64,000 nt of DNA from Puccinellia tenuiflora. Its lineage: Eukaryota > Streptophyta > Magnoliopsida > Poales > Poaceae. Below, piece by piece: positions 35,486-46,484 of the stretch. The position numbers and the translations under genes were made by a program. Within the stretch, counting starts at the first letter, position 1. Every line of letters starts with the position of its first letter. The notes below the pieces were generated by a model that searched no databases, was not told the origin of the DNA, and saw only the letters and a program-made list of their open reading frames with translations. The stretch covers positions 62,001 through 126,000 of the forward strand of contig QRDG01000934.1 in NCBI GenBank assembly GCA_012064385.1. Direction: 5' to 3'.

Positions 35486-36715
35486 ATGGGGGATCCCACT
35501 CCCATGGAATTGCTTCAAAAGCAAGTCGAGTCCGTGGGGGAAAGAACCGATAAGAGGTTGGATAGGTTAGAGGAACTAATAATGAAACTTGCCTCTACAT
35601 CTAGCAATGCAAATGAAAGTCCCTCTCTAGATGAACATGGTAATCCCATAACTCCTTCAAAAGAAAGTGACGAACACTCATCTAGAAATGAAAACCCAAA
35701 TCAATTTGGACATATTTATAACAATGCTCTTAATGTTCAACATCCACATGTGAACAATCTTGGTAATCCACCTTTGGTAGATAGGGCCCGTTTTACTAAT
35801 TGGAAAGCTTCTATGAAATCTTATGTGTGTAGCTCTTCAATGCAAATATGGAGAATCATTGAGAGGGGATACTATCCTAAGGATATCAATAACTTGACCT
35901 CAAGTGAGATCATTGATGAACAACTCAATGCACATGCTATGCACATGCTCGAGAAGGCAATGGTCAATGAAGGTGTTGAGCACATCCGGTCTCTCCCAAA
36001 TGCCAAGGAAGCTTGGGAGTATCTACTTGCCATGTATGATGGCAATGTGAGCATGCAACGCTCAAAGAAAACACTTCTTCAACGGCAAGTTGATCACTTC
36101 ATCATGAAGGATGGAGAAGTTCCGGAGGATGTATATCGAAGACTCAAGGCTCTTGTTGTGGACATGAAGGACGTTGGATTCAAGGATTGTGATGATGATT
36201 GGTTCAAGGGAAAATTTCTTCAAACCTTGATTCCATACAATGAGAACATGGTAATGAATGTTCAAGCAAGAACGGACTACATGGAACTAACTCCCAATGA
36301 TGTTTTGGGCACCTTTGTCACCATGAACATGATGAAGAAATCCTCGGAAGATGTTCTAACTCGTGTGAATGGAATGAAGAAAGTATCCCTTGCCTTGAAG
36401 GCAACATCCTATGATGAGGAAGATTCAAGTGATGAAGGAGGATCCACCTATGTGCCATCCGAGAGGGAAAAGAGGGTGTCACACAATGAGTGTTTGGCGC
36501 TTGCCAACCATAATTGGTGGAAGAAAGGGGATTTTAGATCAAGTGCAACGAAGAACAAGGGGAGAGAAGGCCCAAGTATGAAGAAAGCAAGAACGTGCTT
36601 CAATTGTGGAGATAGTGAACACTTCGTTGCGGATTGTCCTTTCAAGAATAGAGTTGATATAAAGGACAGCTCATCAAGAAGACCAACTTTGTTCCCAAGA
36701 ACAAGAACTTTATGA
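35486..36715 (+). CDS. Copia gag protein (element A), frameshifted at its C-terminus
   Basis: A 409-codon frame from ATGGGGGATCCC. Residues about 95-290 match the Copia gag domain (UBN2 type: NWKASMKSYVCSSSMQIWRI … FLQTLIPYNENMVMNVQA), and a CCHC zinc knuckle, CFNCGDSEHFVADC, lies near residue 370. Gag packages retrotransposon RNA into virus-like particles. After the knuckle a frameshift (near 36650) ends the frame early; the natural continuation is in another frame from 36712 (MKKVSKRAMVTNEQEYISGG). Compared with copy B, the N-terminal two thirds is uninterrupted. Confidence 0.85.
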   Translation: MGDPTPMELLQKQVESVGERTDKRLDRLEELIMKLASTSSNANESPSLDEHGNPITPSKESDEHSSRNENPNQFGHIYNNALNVQHPHVNNLGNPPLVDRARFTNWKASMKSYVCSSSMQIWRIIERGYYPKDINNLTSSEIIDEQLNAHAMHMLEKAMVNEGVEHIRSLPNAKEAWEYLLAMYDGNVSMQRSKKTLLQRQVDHFIMKDGEVPEDVYRRLKALVVDMKDVGFKDCDDDWFKGKFLQTLIPYNENMVMNVQARTDYMELTPNDVLGTFVTMNMMKKSSEDVLTRVNGMKKVSLALKATSYDEEDSSDEGGSTYVPSEREKRVSHNECLALANHNWWKKGDFRSSATKNKGREGPSMKKARTCFNCGDSEHFVADCPFKNRVDIKDSSSRRPTLFPRTRTL

Positions 36716-37395
36716 AGAAGGTATCTAAAAGAGCAATGGTGACAAATGAGCAAGAATATATATCCGGAGGTGAAGAGAGTGAAGATGAAGAAGAACAAGT
36801 CGGTATGGCGGCAATGGCAATTGGGGTTATTCCCTCTTCTTTGGACTCTCTCTTTTCAACTCCGAATGACAAGAAAGGTCCAACCAAACACAAGTGCCTT
36901 ATGGCCAAGGGTACATCTTCAAAGGTAACTCACCTCACTAAAACCCTCAATTTCCTCTACTCCTTCATTTTTAAATTGTGTTGAGGAACTTGATGATGAG
37001 AATGCTAATAATCTTTCAAAAGTCATGAGATCACTTGAAAGTGAAATAAAATTGCATTTGATGCCTTCATGACTCAACTTGGTAATGCATATGGTCTAAT
37101 AGAAGAACATGAAGAAAGAATATGTGAACTTGAGGGTTTCGCTCGCGATGATGCTAATAGGATAGCGGAGCTTGAGGAAGCCCTAGATAATGCATTATGT
37201 CTTAAAGATTCTATTGAGGAAGTTTCCACTTTAGATCTATCTAAAATGAGGGTGACCGTGATCATGCACTTTGTAGCTTAAGGAATTCATGGATGAAAAT
37301 GATAACATTTTGAATGGTCACAATGAACTACTTAAGGATTTTGAGCACCTTGGAGAAGCCAACATGGGACTCTCAAAAGAGCTCAAGACTCTTAA
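36712..37395 (+). pseudogene. Gag continuation with coiled-coil region (element A)
   Basis: The frame at 36712-36984 continues the gag protein (acidic GGEESEDEEEQVGMAAMA), then breaks. Further frames (37069-37281 and after) encode heptad-like Leu/Glu/Asp-rich stretches (EEHEERICELEGFARDDANR), typical of the extended gag of Sireviruses. This part is missing from element B. It runs up to the N at 37401. Confidence 0.6.
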
Positions 37396-37400
37396 GGTCA

Positions 37401-37401
37401 N
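37401..37401. other. Undetermined base (N) at an element junction
   Basis: The only N noticed while reading the window. Left of it is gag of element A; right of it, with no LTR start, sequence equals the inside of an LTR from atatgcaaaagggag (compare 46571). This is what a contig join or collapsed repeat would look like. Confidence 0.9.
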
Positions 37402-38621
37402 ATATGCAAAAGGGAGAAATGCCGTATTGTCGGAAAAGGAACTGGGAAGAAAGACACTCAGCAGGCTGGCCGGCCCCCAGACCGGCCTAGGCCGGGCTCC
37501 AAGCTGGAGCTTGTCGGGTGTGTGGCCGGCCCCCAAACCGGCCCTGGCCGGGCTCCAGGCCGGGCGCCTCTGGAGGGTGGCCGGCCTCCAGGCCGGCTCC
37601 AAGGCCGGAGGCCTCGGGTGGGTGGCCGGCCCAGGCCGGGGTCCAGGCCGGCGGCCCTACTAGCTCCTGTCTGCGATCGGTGGCGGCCCCTGGCCGGCCT
37701 GGGCCGATCTCCAGGCCGGAGGGTCTGGATGGTGGCCGGCCCCCAGGCCGGCCCAGGCCGGGCTCCAGCCGGCGACCCAGTGTGTTCATGCGTGCTGCTC
37801 TTCCAAACGGCTAGTTTTTGTGGAGGGGTACTTATACCCCTACATCTACCTCGAGACAACTACCACGACCAAAAGAAGAACACCGCATTGTTTGAAAGCT
37901 TCAAATCGATAGATCTCCCTCTCTATCCACTCAATCACTTAGTCCTTTGGAGATTAGAGAGAGGAGACCTAGATCTACACTTCAACCAAACCAATTTGAT
38001 TTCCCCCTTGATTTGTGAGAGGGGGCTTGCTACTCTTGGTGTTCATTGGAACCCTAAGAGGTTGTGGTCCTTCGGAGCTTGGGAGCTACGAAGACTTTGC
38101 CGGGAGCCACCAATTAAGTTGTGGTGTGTGCCCCGGCCTTGGGCATCGAGTCTTGGCGGCTCGGTGCATTTGGTGAAGACCCTCCAACTTGTGGAGTGTG
38201 CTTCATCCTTGTAAAGGTTCTAGTTGTCAACCTCAACGGCAACATAGTGACAAGTGCCTCGCCACATCGGTGGTAAGTCACGACGGAGAAACGGTGTTGC
38301 CATATCAAGGCTACTCGGTGTTTCACTTTGGTGAACACCGCGCCGCTCCAACGGAGATTAGCTTCATTGGAAGTGAACTTCAGGATAAATGTTCGTGTCA
38401 TCTTGTTGCTTATCTTTGCACTTACCTTTACTTGTTAGCACTAGCTTACCATATCTATATCTTGTGCTAGTGATCTTTGCTCATCATATAAAGGTTGTTC
38501 ACCTAGTTGCATATTCTAGAGAACTTATATTTGAGCAATATTCTTTTAAAACGAAAAAGAAGTAAATTTGTAGTTAACCTATTCACCCCCCCCCCTCTAG
38601 TTAACCTCATCGATCCTTTCA
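37402..38621 (+). repeat. LTR B (5' LTR, first ~88 bp missing)
   Basis: Aligns by eye with LTR C from its internal atatgcaaaagggagaaatg to GATCCTTTCA. It contains the GGCCGG palindrome run (37460-37780) and a TATA-like cttataccc near 37830. Confidence 0.88.
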
Positions 38622-38623
38622 AT

Positions 38624-38636
38624 TGGTATCAGAGCC
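38624..38636 (+). promoter_or_regulatory. Primer-binding site of element B
   Basis: tggtatcagagcc after the LTR end and a two-base spacer; Met-tRNA type. Confidence 0.85.
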
Positions 38637-38675
38637 TCGTCTCTTTATTAAAGGCTTCACCGCCTAAAGAGGAGG

Positions 38676-40120
38676 ATGGGGGATCCCACTCCCATGGAAT
38701 TGCTTCAAAACAAGTCGAGTCCATGGGGGAAAGATCCGATAAGAGGATGGATAGGTTAGAGGAACTAATAATGAAACTTGCCTCTACATCTAGCAATGCA
38801 AATAAAGTTCCTCTCAAGATGAAAATGGTAATCCCATAACTCCTTCAAAAGAAAGTGATGAACACTCATCTAGAAATGAAAACCCAAATCAATTTGGACA
38901 TATTTATAACAATGCTCTTAATGTTCAACATCCACATGTGAACAATCTTGGTAATCCACCTTTAGTAGATAGGGCCCGTTTTACTAATTGGAAAGCTTCT
39001 ATGAAATCTTATGTGTGTAGCTCTTCAATGCAAATATGGAGAATCATTGAGAGGGGATACTATCCTAAGGATATCAATAATTTGACCTCAAGTGAGATCA
39101 TGATGAACAGCTCAATGCACATGCTATGCGCATGCTCGAGAAGGCAATGGTCAATGAAGGTGTTGAGCACATCCGGTCTCTCCCAAACGCCAAGGAAGCT
39201 TGGGAGTATCTACTTGCCATGTATGATGGCAATGTGAGCATGCAACGCTCAAAGAAAACACTTCTTCAACGGCAAGTTGATCACTTCATCATGAAGGATG
39301 GAGAAGTTCCGGAGGATGTATATCGAAGACTCAAGGCTCTTGTTGTGGACATGAAGGATGTTGGATTCAAGGATTGTGATGATGATTGGTTCAAGGGAAA
39401 ATTTCTTCAAACCTTGATTCCAACAATGAGAACATGGTAATGAATGTTCAAGCAAGAGCGGACTACATGGAACTAACTCCCAATGATGTTTTGGGCACCT
39501 TTGTCACCATGAACATGATGAAGAAATCCTCGGAAGATGTTCTAACTCGTGTGAATGGAATGAAGAAAGTATCACTTGCCTTGAAGGCAACATCCTATGA
39601 TGAGGAAGAATCAAGTGATGAAGGTGGATCCACCTATGTGCCATCCGAGAAGGAAAAGAGGGTATCACACAATGAGTGTTTGGCGCTTGCCAACCCTAAT
39701 TGGTGGAAGAAAGGGGATTTTAGATCAAATGCAACAAAGAACAAGGGAAGAGAAGGCTCAAGTACAAAGAAAGCAAGAACTTGTTTCAATTGTGGAGATA
39801 GTGAGCACTTTGTTGCGGATTGTCCCTACAAGAGTAGAATTGAGAATGGAGGAAAGCTCGTCAAGAAAACCAACTTTGTTCCTAAAAACAAGAACTTCAT
39901 GAAGAAGGTATCTAAACGGGCAATGGTCACAAATGAGCAAGAATATATATCCGGAGGTGAAGAAAGTGAAGATGAAGAAGAACAAGTCGGCATGGCGGCA
40001 ATGGCAATGGGGTTATTCCTTCTTCTTTGGACTCACTCTTTTCAAACCCCGAATGACAAGCAAGGTCCTACCAAACACAAGTGCCTTATGGCCAAGGGTA
40101 CATCTCCAAAGGTGTGTGCT
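38676..40120 (+). pseudogene. Copia gag (element B), frameshifted
   Basis: The same protein as the gag of element A (ATG at 38676), but single-base losses near 38709, 39100 and 39421 split it into several frames. The zinc knuckle (CFNCGDSEHFVADC, about 39783-39824) is intact and is followed directly by the protease, because the coiled-coil region found in element A is absent. Not functional as it stands. Confidence 0.85.
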
Positions 40121-43100
40121 TCCGGAGGATCATCATGGCTTATTGATAGCGGTTGTTCCGCACATATGACCGGAAGCAAAGAAGTGTTGAAAGATTTAAA
40201 GCATCAACTTCTCAAGATATCTCATGTCACTATTGGTGATGGTTCCGAACTCAAGGTATTGGGGCACGGCAAGGTGGTCATTTCTCCGGACACGTCCATT
40301 GAGAAAGTCCTCCTTGTTGAGTCCCTTGGTTATAATTACTTTCCGTTTTGCAACTTGGCAAGTGCAACTTTACTGTTGTCTTTGGACGGTATCATGTGCT
40401 CATTCTTCACACAATTTCTCTTAAAGTAGCCTTTGTTGGATTTGTGGAAAATCGTATGTATGTAGTGGATTTCTCGAAAGAAACTACACATATTGCCACA
40501 AGTCTAATGGCTAAATCCGACGTGGGATGGCTTTGGCATCGCCGGTTGGGCCACGTCGGTATGAGAAACTTGCAAACACTTGTGAAGGGTGAGCATGTGG
40601 AAGGACTAACAAAAGTGAATTTTTCCAAAGACCGTCCTTGCAGCTCCTGTGTTGCCGGAAAGATGCATGAGAAGAACCATCCCAAGGTGACAACTATCAA
40701 TACAACGAGGCCCTTCCAACTCATTCATATGGATTTGTTTGGGCCTCCTACTTATGAGAGTCTTGGTGGCAAGAAATATTGCTTGGTAATTGTTGATGAT
40801 TATACAAGATACACTTGGACTTTCTATATCAAGAAGAAGAGTGAAACTCAAAGGGAATTCATTGATTGGGCTACCCAAGTACAACGCCAATATGACACAA
40901 CCATCTTGGCCATAAGAAGTGACAATGGAACCGAGTTTAAGAATTACACCATGGATGAATTCTTGAGTGATGAGGGCATTAAACATCAATATTCCGCTGC
41001 GTATACCCCTCAACAAAATGGTGTTGCGGAAAGAAAGAACCGTACACTTATTGATATGGCAAGAACTATGATGGCCGAATTCAAGTCTCCATACAATTTT
41101 TGGGCCGAAGCCATCAACACTGCTTGTCATCTAACCAACCGGCTCTATCTCCGCCCATTCACTAAAAGACTCCGTATGAACTTCTTGGTGGTAAAAAGCC
41201 GAACCTCTCTTACATCAAAGTTTTTGGTTGCAAATGTCAAGTTTACATTAAAGGTTCTAAATTACCTAAGTTTGGGCCTAAACTTTGAAGGCATATTTGT
41301 TGGTTACGCCAAGGATTCCCACACTTATAGGGTCTTCAACATATCCACCGGGTGTGTTGAAGAATCTATGAATGTGGTACTCCATGAGGATAATGGCTCC
41401 CAAGTGGGGCAAGTTGATCTTGATGATGTAGGTGATGAGCCCTCCTCCATCGCCATAGGAAGAATGGGTATAGGTCCCCTTATACCCATGAGGAACCCCT
41501 TGTGGCAACGGAGTTGGACTCAAGCTCGACGCAAGTGGAGCCTTCTACATCAACCATTGATCAAGCCACAAACCAAGAACAAGCTCAAGATCTACTAGAT
41601 GATACCAACCATCATGATAATGATCAAGATCCACCCAATGATAATGGTGGTCAAGATTTTGGTGATCTCTCACCAAGAACTCCAACCCACTCTCGGATTA
41701 ATCAAAATCTAGATGAAGGAGATGATGAAGATGCACCTCCAACTGAGAGACCCTCAGATGCTCTTGCTCGTCGAGTGGCTAGCTAGGCCATGGCATTACA
41801 TAAAAAATCTCTCTATCAAAAGAACATCATTGGTGGTCTTGGAAGGAGTGTGTCCACTCGGAGGCAACTATTACTCTTTTGTGGTGTCCATGCTCATATA
41901 TCACATTTGAACCTACCAAGGTGTATGAAGCTCTTGAAGATGAAGATTGGGTTCATGCTATGCACGAAGAGCTCCATAACTTTGAGAGAAACAAAGTATG
42001 GTCCCTAGTGGAAAGACCCAAGAACCATAATGTGATTGGAAGCAAATGGGTGTTCAAGAACAAGCAAGATAATCATGGACAAGTGATTCGCAACAAAGCT
42101 CGTTTGGTTGCTCAAGGCTACTCTCAAGTCGAAGGACTTGACTACGGTGAAACTTTCGCTCCCGTAGCTAGACTTGAATCCATTAGAATATTGCTTGCAT
42201 TTGCTTCTAGCTATAAATTCACTTTATATCAAATGGATGTTAAAAGTGCATTTCTAAATGGTCCACTTAATGAGATGGTATATGTTAAAAAACCTCCGGG
42301 GTTCGAAGATCCCAAGTGTCCTAACCATGTCTACTTACTCCATAAGGCTTTGTATGGCCTCAAACAAGCCCCACGTGCTTGGTATGATCACTTAAAGGAG
42401 TTCCTAGTAGACCGTGGTTTTGCACTTGGGGTAATCGATCCCACACTCTTCACCAAGAGTGTAAATGGAGAATTCTTTGTATGCCAAGTATATGTTGATG
42501 ATATTATATTTGGTTCTACTAATGTCTCTTTTGTAGAACAATTTGCTAAGCTAATGACAAGCGAATTTGAGATGTCTATGATGGGTGAATTAAGGTTCTT
42601 CCTTGGTTTTGAGATTGAGCAATATGACGAAGGAACCTTTATTTGCCAAGCTAAGTATACTCAAGACATGCTCAAGAAGTTTGATATGTCAAATGCAAGC
42701 CCAGTGAGATTTCCAATGGCAACAAACGTGAATCTAACACTAGATCACGAAGGTATTCCGGTTGACCAAAAGCTTTATCGTTCTATGATTGGTTCCTTGC
42801 TTTATATTTGTGCATCTAGACCGGATATCATGTTTAGTGTGGGTTTGTGTGCAAGATTTCAATCTAACCCCAAAGAAAGCCATATGACTGCTGTCAAAAG
42901 AATTCTTAGGTACTTGGTTGATACTCCCAATCATGGTCTTTGGTATCCTTCAAATACAAGCTTTGATCTTGTGGGGTATTCGGACGCGGATTGGGCCGGT
43001 GACAAAGTGACGAGGAATCAACCTCGGGTGCTTGCCAATTTCTTGGTAGGTCACTTGTGTGTTGGTCTTCGAAGAAACAAAATTGCATATCCACCTCCTC

Positions 43101-43401
43101 CACGGAAGCCGAATATATTGCCGCAGCAAGTTGCTGTTCACAATTATTATGGATGAGACAATGTCTTGAGGATTTCGGAATTAAGAAAAAGACATTGCCT
43201 CTTTTATGTGATAATGAAAGTGCTATAAGAATTGCTCACAATCCCGTTCTCCATGGCAAGACAAAGCATATTGAAATACGGTATCATTTTATCTGTGATC
43301 ATGTGGCCAATGGAGATATCTCTCTTTCATATATCAACACCAAAGATCAACTCGCCGATATATTCACAAACCACTTGACGAGAAGAGATTCAAGGAATTG
43401 A
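40121..43401 (+). pseudogene. Copia pol: protease, integrase, reverse transcriptase, RNase H
   Basis: Protease: SWLIDSGCSAHMTGS (about 40132-40176) with the catalytic Asp. Gag-pre-integrase: HRRLGHVGMRNLQTLV (about 40537). Integrase: catalytic D in HMDLFGP, D in RSDNGTEF (about 40915) and E in PQQNGVAERKNRT (about 41010-41045). Reverse transcriptase: KARLVAQGYSQVEGLDYGET, and YVDD at 42491-42502. RNase H: GYSDADWAG (about 42977), STSSTEAEYIAAA and DNESAIRIAHNP. Frame changes near 40340-40420, 41500-41600, 41780-41880 and 43015-43060 break the polyprotein. The domain order assigns it to Copia; with the additional ORF it is Sirevirus-like. Confidence 0.9.
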
Positions 43402-44411
43402 GGGGAGAAATCAATGTGGTGTGTGCAAGCAACTTTGTTTGATTAAGAATCTTGGATACACACCTCTCTAGAGTTTTATCTGAATTCTAGATGTAGGCAT
43501 GGATTTAGGGGGAGTGTTGTCCTAATCCATTGGAGTCTCCCTCACCCTATTATGCAAATAGCAATGTTTTCATTGATGTCTCAAGAATATTCACATATGA
43601 GCTTAAATGATGAGTTTTGGTTATGCACCCAAGATATATCTTCGCGGTAGCATGCCATACACTCATATATGGTGGCCTAGGCCACCGACCTTCTTCTCAA
43701 ATACATTCATATTTTCTCATTTGCCATTTTCCTTGTATCACACTCAATACTTCTTATTTCGAATTTCTATTTTTGAGTGGAGTTTTCATCATGTTTTGCA
43801 TCTCCCCCGGATCACTCAATGGATGCTCTATGGTATTTCTAATGATACAAAGTGCTCGGAAGTCAAGAAAATCAAAACAAGCAAAGATGGATGAAGACAG
43901 AGAAAAATGTGCCTTCCTGGGCTGGGCCGGCCTCTGACCCGGCCCAGGCCGGCTCCCAGGCCGGCGCCCTCGGGTTCTAGCCCGGCCTCACGCCCGGCCC
44001 CGGCCGGCCCTCAGGCCGGCTCGCTCGGGAACTAGCCCGGCCTCCCGCCCGGCCTTGGCCGGTTCCCAGGCCGGCTGGCTCGGGTGCCCAACCGGCCTCA
44101 CGGCCGGCCCCGGCCGGTTCCCAGGCCGGCGCGCCTGGGAACTTAACTGCACATAGGGGACTTCGACCTAGGGTTATCCCACTTCTTCCCCTCCATGCCT
44201 CTCTCCTCCATTGTTGCCCTCCTCCTAAACTCAAGCTCCTCCACCTTCCCTTCCGTTTCAACCACAACAAACTCCTTCCCCTCCACAAATTGGTGAGAGA
44301 ATCACCCGATCTCTCACCCTATCCACATAGTTTCGCCGTTTGCGTGCCGATTTGAGGTGGATCTTCTCCTTAGATTGGTGTGTTCTTGTGGTTTCCCTCT
44401 CAAGACTTGAG
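43402..44411 (+). other. Spacer between pol and the additional ORF
   Basis: Non-coding except for short frames. It contains a polypurine-like agggggag at 43507-43514 and the GGCCGG repeat cluster at 43917-44145, followed by a leader-like stretch before the ORF at 44412. Confidence 0.6.
43917..44145. repeat. GGCCGG palindrome-rich repeat cluster
   Basis: About a dozen GGCCGG cores in imperfect repeats of 50-60 bp (cggccccggccggttcccaggccggc type). They resemble the clusters in LTRs A, B and C but are not identical to them. The cluster lies about 270 bp upstream of the additional ORF, where an internal promoter could sit. Confidence 0.85.
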
Positions 44412-45905
44412 ATGGACGATTGGGGTGATGATTGGGAGAAGTTCCCACAGTCAAGCAAGGCCGGAGCCATGGGGAGCAAGACGTTTGATGGGCTTGATGA
44501 TATTGTTGATGACTATGATGCTCAATCCTCCATGCCCAAGACCAAGAGACTCAAGAAGGCCGCGGTCAGAAAAGGCAAATCCAAGCAAGCTCCCAAGACA
44601 GCGGGAAATCCTCCGCCTCCGCCTCTTGTGAACCCCGATGAACCGGTACGTGCTACTTGGATCAAAGTGCCTACTCTCGAGTTTGAGCAAGATCGCTTAG
44701 TGTTCAACCCTTATGCATTTGGCCATAGCACCTGTCCGGATGACCCTAGATTCTATTGCAAGATGCATCAGCAAATATATCATCAATGCATTAATAAGAA
44801 GAAGAACAAGCATGTGCCCACCTCTTATTTTAGTGTTGAGCATACTAGGCAGGTTTGGCCAGATGTGATGGAGCTTATGGATTTCCATCAAATTTCCAAG
44901 CTCATGACAGTTAGCACACCGTATTCCCCTGAGTTACTCAAACAATTCTATGCCACTGTTCATTTCTCCACCGTGCCTAAGAGAACCATGACTTGGATGT
45001 GTCACACTACAGTTTGCACTGCTACTCTGGCAGAGTTTGGGGAATTATTTCAGCTTGAGGAACTTCCTTTTGCTCCATGCTATAGTCGTCTCCATTGCTC
45101 AAAAGTTATGCCGGCTGAGGTTGGGCTTCGTCATTGCTATCCACTGGGGATAGGGCTCCGTGGAAAGATTTCCAAGACTTCTTGGATGTATCATTACTGG
45201 AGAGTTGTTCATGGCATCCTGAGAAACAATCTCAATTGCAAATATGGAGAGAAGGGTGAAGTTCGTCAACGGATGATCAATCTTCTAAACCAAATTGTTC
45301 CTCTCTACATGAGAAAGAAGCAAATTGATATTCTTGACTACATATGGCAAGAGATGCGCTTGGTGGTTCTTAGGAACAAGGTTCCCATTTATGGTCCTTA
45401 TCTGCAGACCCTTTTCAACACCAAGTTAAGTCCTGATGTGCTTGAATCATATGATATGTATGTGCCTTCACTTGTTACTATACCTGCTCCTCCTCCAGAT
45501 GCACCTGTTTATATTCCACCATATCGTGGTCAAAATGATGAGGATGAGGTTGGTGAGATTCCTAAGAAGCAAAATGTTATAATCAAAGCACTCAAGAAGA
45601 TGAACTGCTTCTTTGCTCTGCAAAAGAAATCTGACTACAAAGCCTATGCCAAACAAAAGAGCTACAATCGCAATCAGCGTGCCATTATGACTCAGCTTAA
45701 TCTTCCGGTTGGTTCTGCAAGCTCAGAGGAAGTCTCAGAGGGCACCTACATGGCACAGAATGAGTACACCTTCTGGTTTGGCGATGATGCCTCTTCTCTT
45801 GCTCCATATTGGCAAGGGGACCCTGGACAGTCGAGCTCCGGTCCAGCTGCACATGATGATGAGTATGTTGTTGAGGATGAAGAGGAGGATGATGATGAAG
45901 AGTGA
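44412..45905 (+). CDS. Additional (env-like-position) ORF of the Sirevirus-like element, 497 aa
   Basis: The frame is open from 44340, but the first ATG is at 44412 (MDDWGDDWEKFPQSS). It has an acidic N-terminus, a basic KTKRLKKAAVRKGKSKQAPK stretch, a proline patch, a central globular region of about 330 residues with many Trp, Tyr and Cys, and a very acidic tail (EDEEEDDDEE). No signal peptide or strong membrane segment is apparent. In Sireviruses an extra ORF occupies this position and is often called env-like; the sequence resembles the putative plant transposon proteins annotated in grasses. Its role is unknown. Unlike gag and pol of this copy, it is uninterrupted for 497 codons. Confidence 0.75.
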   Translation: MDDWGDDWEKFPQSSKAGAMGSKTFDGLDDIVDDYDAQSSMPKTKRLKKAAVRKGKSKQAPKTAGNPPPPPLVNPDEPVRATWIKVPTLEFEQDRLVFNPYAFGHSTCPDDPRFYCKMHQQIYHQCINKKKNKHVPTSYFSVEHTRQVWPDVMELMDFHQISKLMTVSTPYSPELLKQFYATVHFSTVPKRTMTWMCHTTVCTATLAEFGELFQLEELPFAPCYSRLHCSKVMPAEVGLRHCYPLGIGLRGKISKTSWMYHYWRVVHGILRNNLNCKYGEKGEVRQRMINLLNQIVPLYMRKKQIDILDYIWQEMRLVVLRNKVPIYGPYLQTLFNTKLSPDVLESYDMYVPSLVTIPAPPPDAPVYIPPYRGQNDEDEVGEIPKKQNVIIKALKKMNCFFALQKKSDYKAYAKQKSYNRNQRAIMTQLNLPVGSASSEEVSEGTYMAQNEYTFWFGDDASSLAPYWQGDPGQSSSGPAAHDDEYVVEDEEEDDDEE

Positions 45906-46484
45906 TCATGGCTCTCACTGCTTTTTTCTCCCTTTTTGGTGTCTTGATGCCAAAGGGGGAGAGATTACTATCCGGGGATTTGCATTACAGGGGATTTGCA
46001 TTACATTTGCGTCTTCATCGTTTGTGTTTGTGTTTCCCTTCTCATTTGCATGTTTCTTAAGTGAACTCTATTCGTGAACTCTATTTGTGAACTCTATGTG
46101 TTATGTCTCTATTGTAAGGATAATCCTGGACCTCCAATATTTATTGTAAGGATAATCTTGGATCATCGTTATGTTATTGTAAGGATTTCCATCTATATTA
46201 TTCCAAGACTATCTCTATATGAAGTCCAAGGTAAGAAAAGTGCTCTTCTCACATAAGGACTATGGTGAGAACTATCATATGCCCTTAGATGCTATCTATC
46301 ATTTGTTCCCATTTGCTCACTATATATATATATATATGTCTATCTATCACTTGAGCAATTTCTTGTTGAATACCTTGTTGGCTTGTAAACTCTAGGGGGA
46401 GTTTCACTCAAAACTTACAGATGCTTAAATGAGATTTATTTTGCAAATCCTTGTGTTGTCATCAAACATCAAAAAGGGGGAGAT
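45906..46484 (+). promoter_or_regulatory. 3' non-coding region with polypurine tracts
   Basis: The tract that would prime plus-strand DNA synthesis, aaaaagggggagat (46471-46484), abuts the 3' LTR. Two further purine runs of the same core occur upstream: aaagggggagag (45952) and agggggag (46394). Multiple such tracts are reported for Sireviruses. A TA microsatellite lies at about 46321-46337. Confidence 0.75.

Larger units (their letters stand above)
34022..37400 (+). mobile_element. Sirevirus-like Copia element A: 5' LTR plus gag, truncated at the N
   Basis: It contains an LTR (34022-35432), a Met-tRNA primer site and a gag frame with a downstream coiled-coil-like region, then stops at the undetermined base 37401, where LTR sequence of a second copy begins. 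The left flank is gagct and the outer right flank of the downstream element is ctcat, so the outer LTRs at 34022 and 47742 do not share a target duplication and belong to different insertions. Confidence 0.75.
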
